Position numbers and translations under genes: made by a program. Below the pieces are notes generated by a model. That model did not search any database. It was not told the DNA's origin and worked only from the letters and a program-made list of their open reading frames with translations. A stretch of 62,741 nt of DNA from Jannaschia aquimarina. GTDB taxonomy: Bacteria; Pseudomonadota; Alphaproteobacteria; Rhodobacterales; Rhodobacteraceae. How positions within the stretch are numbered: position 1 is the stretch's first letter; each line of letters starts with the position of its first letter. The stretch is taken from assembly GCF_000877395.1 (NCBI RefSeq), contig NZ_JYFE01000051.1, positions 1 to 62,741 of the forward strand, in the 5' to 3' direction. Below are positions 61,595-62,741 of this stretch, in pieces.

Positions 61595-61617
61595 GGAGTA
61601 TTTTTGCCGAGAAGAAG
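61595..61617 (+). repeat. Dispersed 3'-end element, copy 2 (GGAGTATTT type)
   Basis: GGAGTATTTTTG followed by CCGAGAAGAAG matches copy 1 (5765-5787, inverted) at all but one or two positions. It is preceded by a GGGGGCTCTGCCCCC hairpin and CCCCC, and lies close to the 3' end of cobH. Confidence 0.75.
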
Positions 61618-61665
61618 CCAGGGACCTTTCGCCGGCCCGAAGGCGGCGGTCGAGGGGAGCGGACA

Positions 61666-62295
61666 TCATTGCATCCCCCCGGCAGCAAGGAGGGCCAAGG
61701 CATTCACGGCCGCGCTGGCCATGGCGCTGCCGCCCTTTCGTCCGCGCAAGGCAAGGAAGGGGGCGCGTGGGCGCTCGGCCAGTTCGGCCTTGGCCTCGGC
61801 GGCGCCCACGAAACCCACCGGGAAGGCGAGGATGGCGGCGGGGGGCGGCGCGCCCTCGTCGATCCGCTCCATCAGGCGGAAGAGGGCGGTCGGATCTTCG
61901 CCGATGGCGCAGATCGCGCCGCCCGTGTCCCAGAGATCGACGGCTGCCGCGGATGGCGTGATCGCCGCCTTTGCGGCGCGGGCCGCCACGGACGGGTCGG
62001 CGGCGACACAGAGAACCCGTGCGCCTTCGGGCAGCAGGTTGCGGGCGATGCCGGAGGCGACCGTCGGACTGTCGGCATAGACCGGGGCGCCGGTGCGCAG
62101 AGCGTCCACGGCGCGGGCCGACACATCGGGCGAAAAGGCGAGGCGGTCGGCGACCTCCACCATGCCGCAGGCCTGGATCACGCGTACCGCGATCTCGGCG
62201 ATGTCCGGGGGAAAGCGGGCGAGGTTTGCCTCGGCCCGAACGAGGGCCAGGCTGGCCGCCAAGATCGCGGCGGGGTCGCGGTCATACGGCCGCAT
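61666..62295 (-). CDS. cobH: Precorrin-8X methylmutase
   Basis: CobH moves the C11 methyl to C12, giving hydrogenobyrinate. The 209-residue product has the family opening YDRDPAAILAASLALVRAEA, DIAEIAVRVIQACGMVEVAD and the C-terminal blocks AILAFPVGFVGAAEAKAELA and GRKGGSAMASAAVNALA. The ATG directly follows a TGA of an upstream reading frame. It pairs with cobL in the aerobic B12 route; other cob genes probably lie beyond the window. Confidence 0.94.
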   Translation of the reverse strand: MRPYDRDPAAILAASLALVRAEANLARFPPDIAEIAVRVIQACGMVEVADRLAFSPDVSARAVDALRTGAPVYADSPTVASGIARNLLPEGARVLCVAADPSVAARAAKAAITPSAAAVDLWDTGGAICAIGEDPTALFRLMERIDEGAPPPAAILAFPVGFVGAAEAKAELAERPRAPFLALRGRKGGSAMASAAVNALALLAAGGMQ

Positions 62296-62741
62296 TCAGG
62301 GCGCCTTTCGGGGGCGGAGCGGGCATGTACAAAAATCGAGGTCCGCAATCCGGTCGGCCCCATTGTCCGATGCGGTGTGGCGCCGGAAGGGGAGCCGGTG
62401 GTCGCTCCCGTGCAGGCGGCCGGGACCGGTGGCGATGCGGGCGACCCGAAGCCGCCGCCCGAGCGGCGGACGGCTTGGCAGCGTAGCAAGCGCGGATGCG
62501 AGTGCTGCGGACCGGAAGGCCGGGCAGGCGACGAAACGAGCCCCCTCCCCTGAGCGCGCGTCTGGGTCTGTCTCGTGATCCGTAGTCTGCATATCGGCCC
62601 CCGGGTCGCGCGGCGGCCCCTCCGAAAGTATCCCGCGCGCAGGGCCGCGTCGGTCCGTCCGGTCCGCCAATCCGGCCCGTCGCCGGGCATCCTCAACACA
62701 GGCGTAGCGGCGGGGCGGTGGCGGCGCAACGGGGGCGGGCG
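62296..62741. other. Right-edge region, no confident gene
   Basis: A minus-strand frame is open from the window edge to a stop directly before cobH. It is Pro/Arg/Ala-rich, lacks motifs of CobG or other cobalamin enzymes and has weaker third-position GC than real genes here. I do not call it. The segment may be an upstream leader or the end of a gene outside the window. Confidence 0.5.

Larger units (their letters stand above)
61289..61665. other. Repeat-rich intergenic region between cobH and cobL
   Basis: This 377-base gap holds two inverted copies of the GTGCAC repeat (61338-61380 and 61461-61490), a perfect stem-loop GGATCGCTCC-GCC-GGAGCGATCC (61424-61446), a GGGGGCTCTGCCCCC hairpin near 61558-61572 and a GGAGTATTT element (61595-61617). 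It contains no gene. It probably ends cobH transcription or stabilises transcript ends, and may carry a cobL promoter. Confidence 0.7.

Noticed and set aside
62296-62741. Cobalamin riboswitch or cobG end upstream of cobH
   Set aside because: I could not find the B12 box or the conserved loop pattern on the minus strand, and the open frame has no CobG motifs.

Overview
The window is a GC-rich (about 65%) bacterial chromosome segment. Its gene content points to an alphaproteobacterium of the Rhodobacteraceae (Rhodobacter/Roseobacter group). Indicators are the FlaF-FlbT flagellin regulators, an ECF RpoE-ChrR pair divergent from a flavoprotein/DUF1365/transporter/SDR operon as in Rhodobacter, a fused NuoE-NuoF formate dehydrogenase subunit, TRAP and Liv-type transporters, and aerobic-type cobalamin genes (cobL, cobH). 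Genes are tightly packed with many ATGA overlaps. I found no prophage, integrase, intact insertion sequence, CRISPR array, rRNA or convincing tRNA.

Layout. 1-3.3 kb (minus): a heptamer repeat, then the end of a flagellar cluster (fliC, flaF, flbT, DUF1217 gene). 3.4-4.5 kb: an orphan TRAP binding protein. 4.5-13 kb (minus): a one-carbon block (folD, a chorismate mutase, fhs, then a formate dehydrogenase operon with a LysE-type gene inside it). 13-17.5 kb: a D-lactate/glycolate-type FAD dehydrogenase, hmgA, a dienelactone hydrolase-like protein and CreA. 17.5-23 kb: chrR-rpoE divergent from a four-gene operon expected to be RpoE-controlled. 23-24.5 kb: two membrane proteins divergent from a MarR regulator, with an operator array between them. 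24.9-27.6 kb: a second orphan TRAP binding protein and a binding-protein/OmpA fusion. 27.8-42.5 kb: a soluble PAS hybrid kinase and response regulator divergent from a long acyl-CoA-ligase/Liv-transporter operon. That operon carries a ParDE module, several unknown small genes, an App1 phosphatase-like protein and a PaaK-like protein. 42.5-54.5 kb: an rpmI-rplT-pheS-pheT backbone interrupted by unrelated genes (chemoreceptor fragment, serine hydrolase, SGNH lipoprotein, broken sterol desaturase, AT-rich orphan), then pyk. 54.7-60 kb: small metabolic and unknown genes including tandem secreted paralogues and a D-amino-acid aminotransferase. 60-62.7 kb: cobL and cobH.

How the genes work together. 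FolD, Fhs and NAD-linked formate dehydrogenase form a complete route from methylene-tetrahydrofolate to formate and CO2. RpoE-ChrR is the singlet-oxygen regulator in Rhodobacter, and a good RpoE-type promoter faces the adjacent operon. The acyl-CoA ligase, Liv ABC transporter and PaaK-like protein look like an uptake-and-activation system for a carboxylic acid, probably controlled by the neighbouring two-component pair.

The most unusual items are a ChrR homologue whose N-terminal zinc ligands are gone while its cupin site is intact, a dispersed family of 11-bp GTGCAC-based tandem repeats in three intergenic regions, a PaaK-like protein without the adenylate-ligase P-loop, a small membrane protein translationally wedged between LivH and LivM, and a minimal chemoreceptor-hairpin protein between pheS and pheT. 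All family calls come from reading the sequence; no database search was run.
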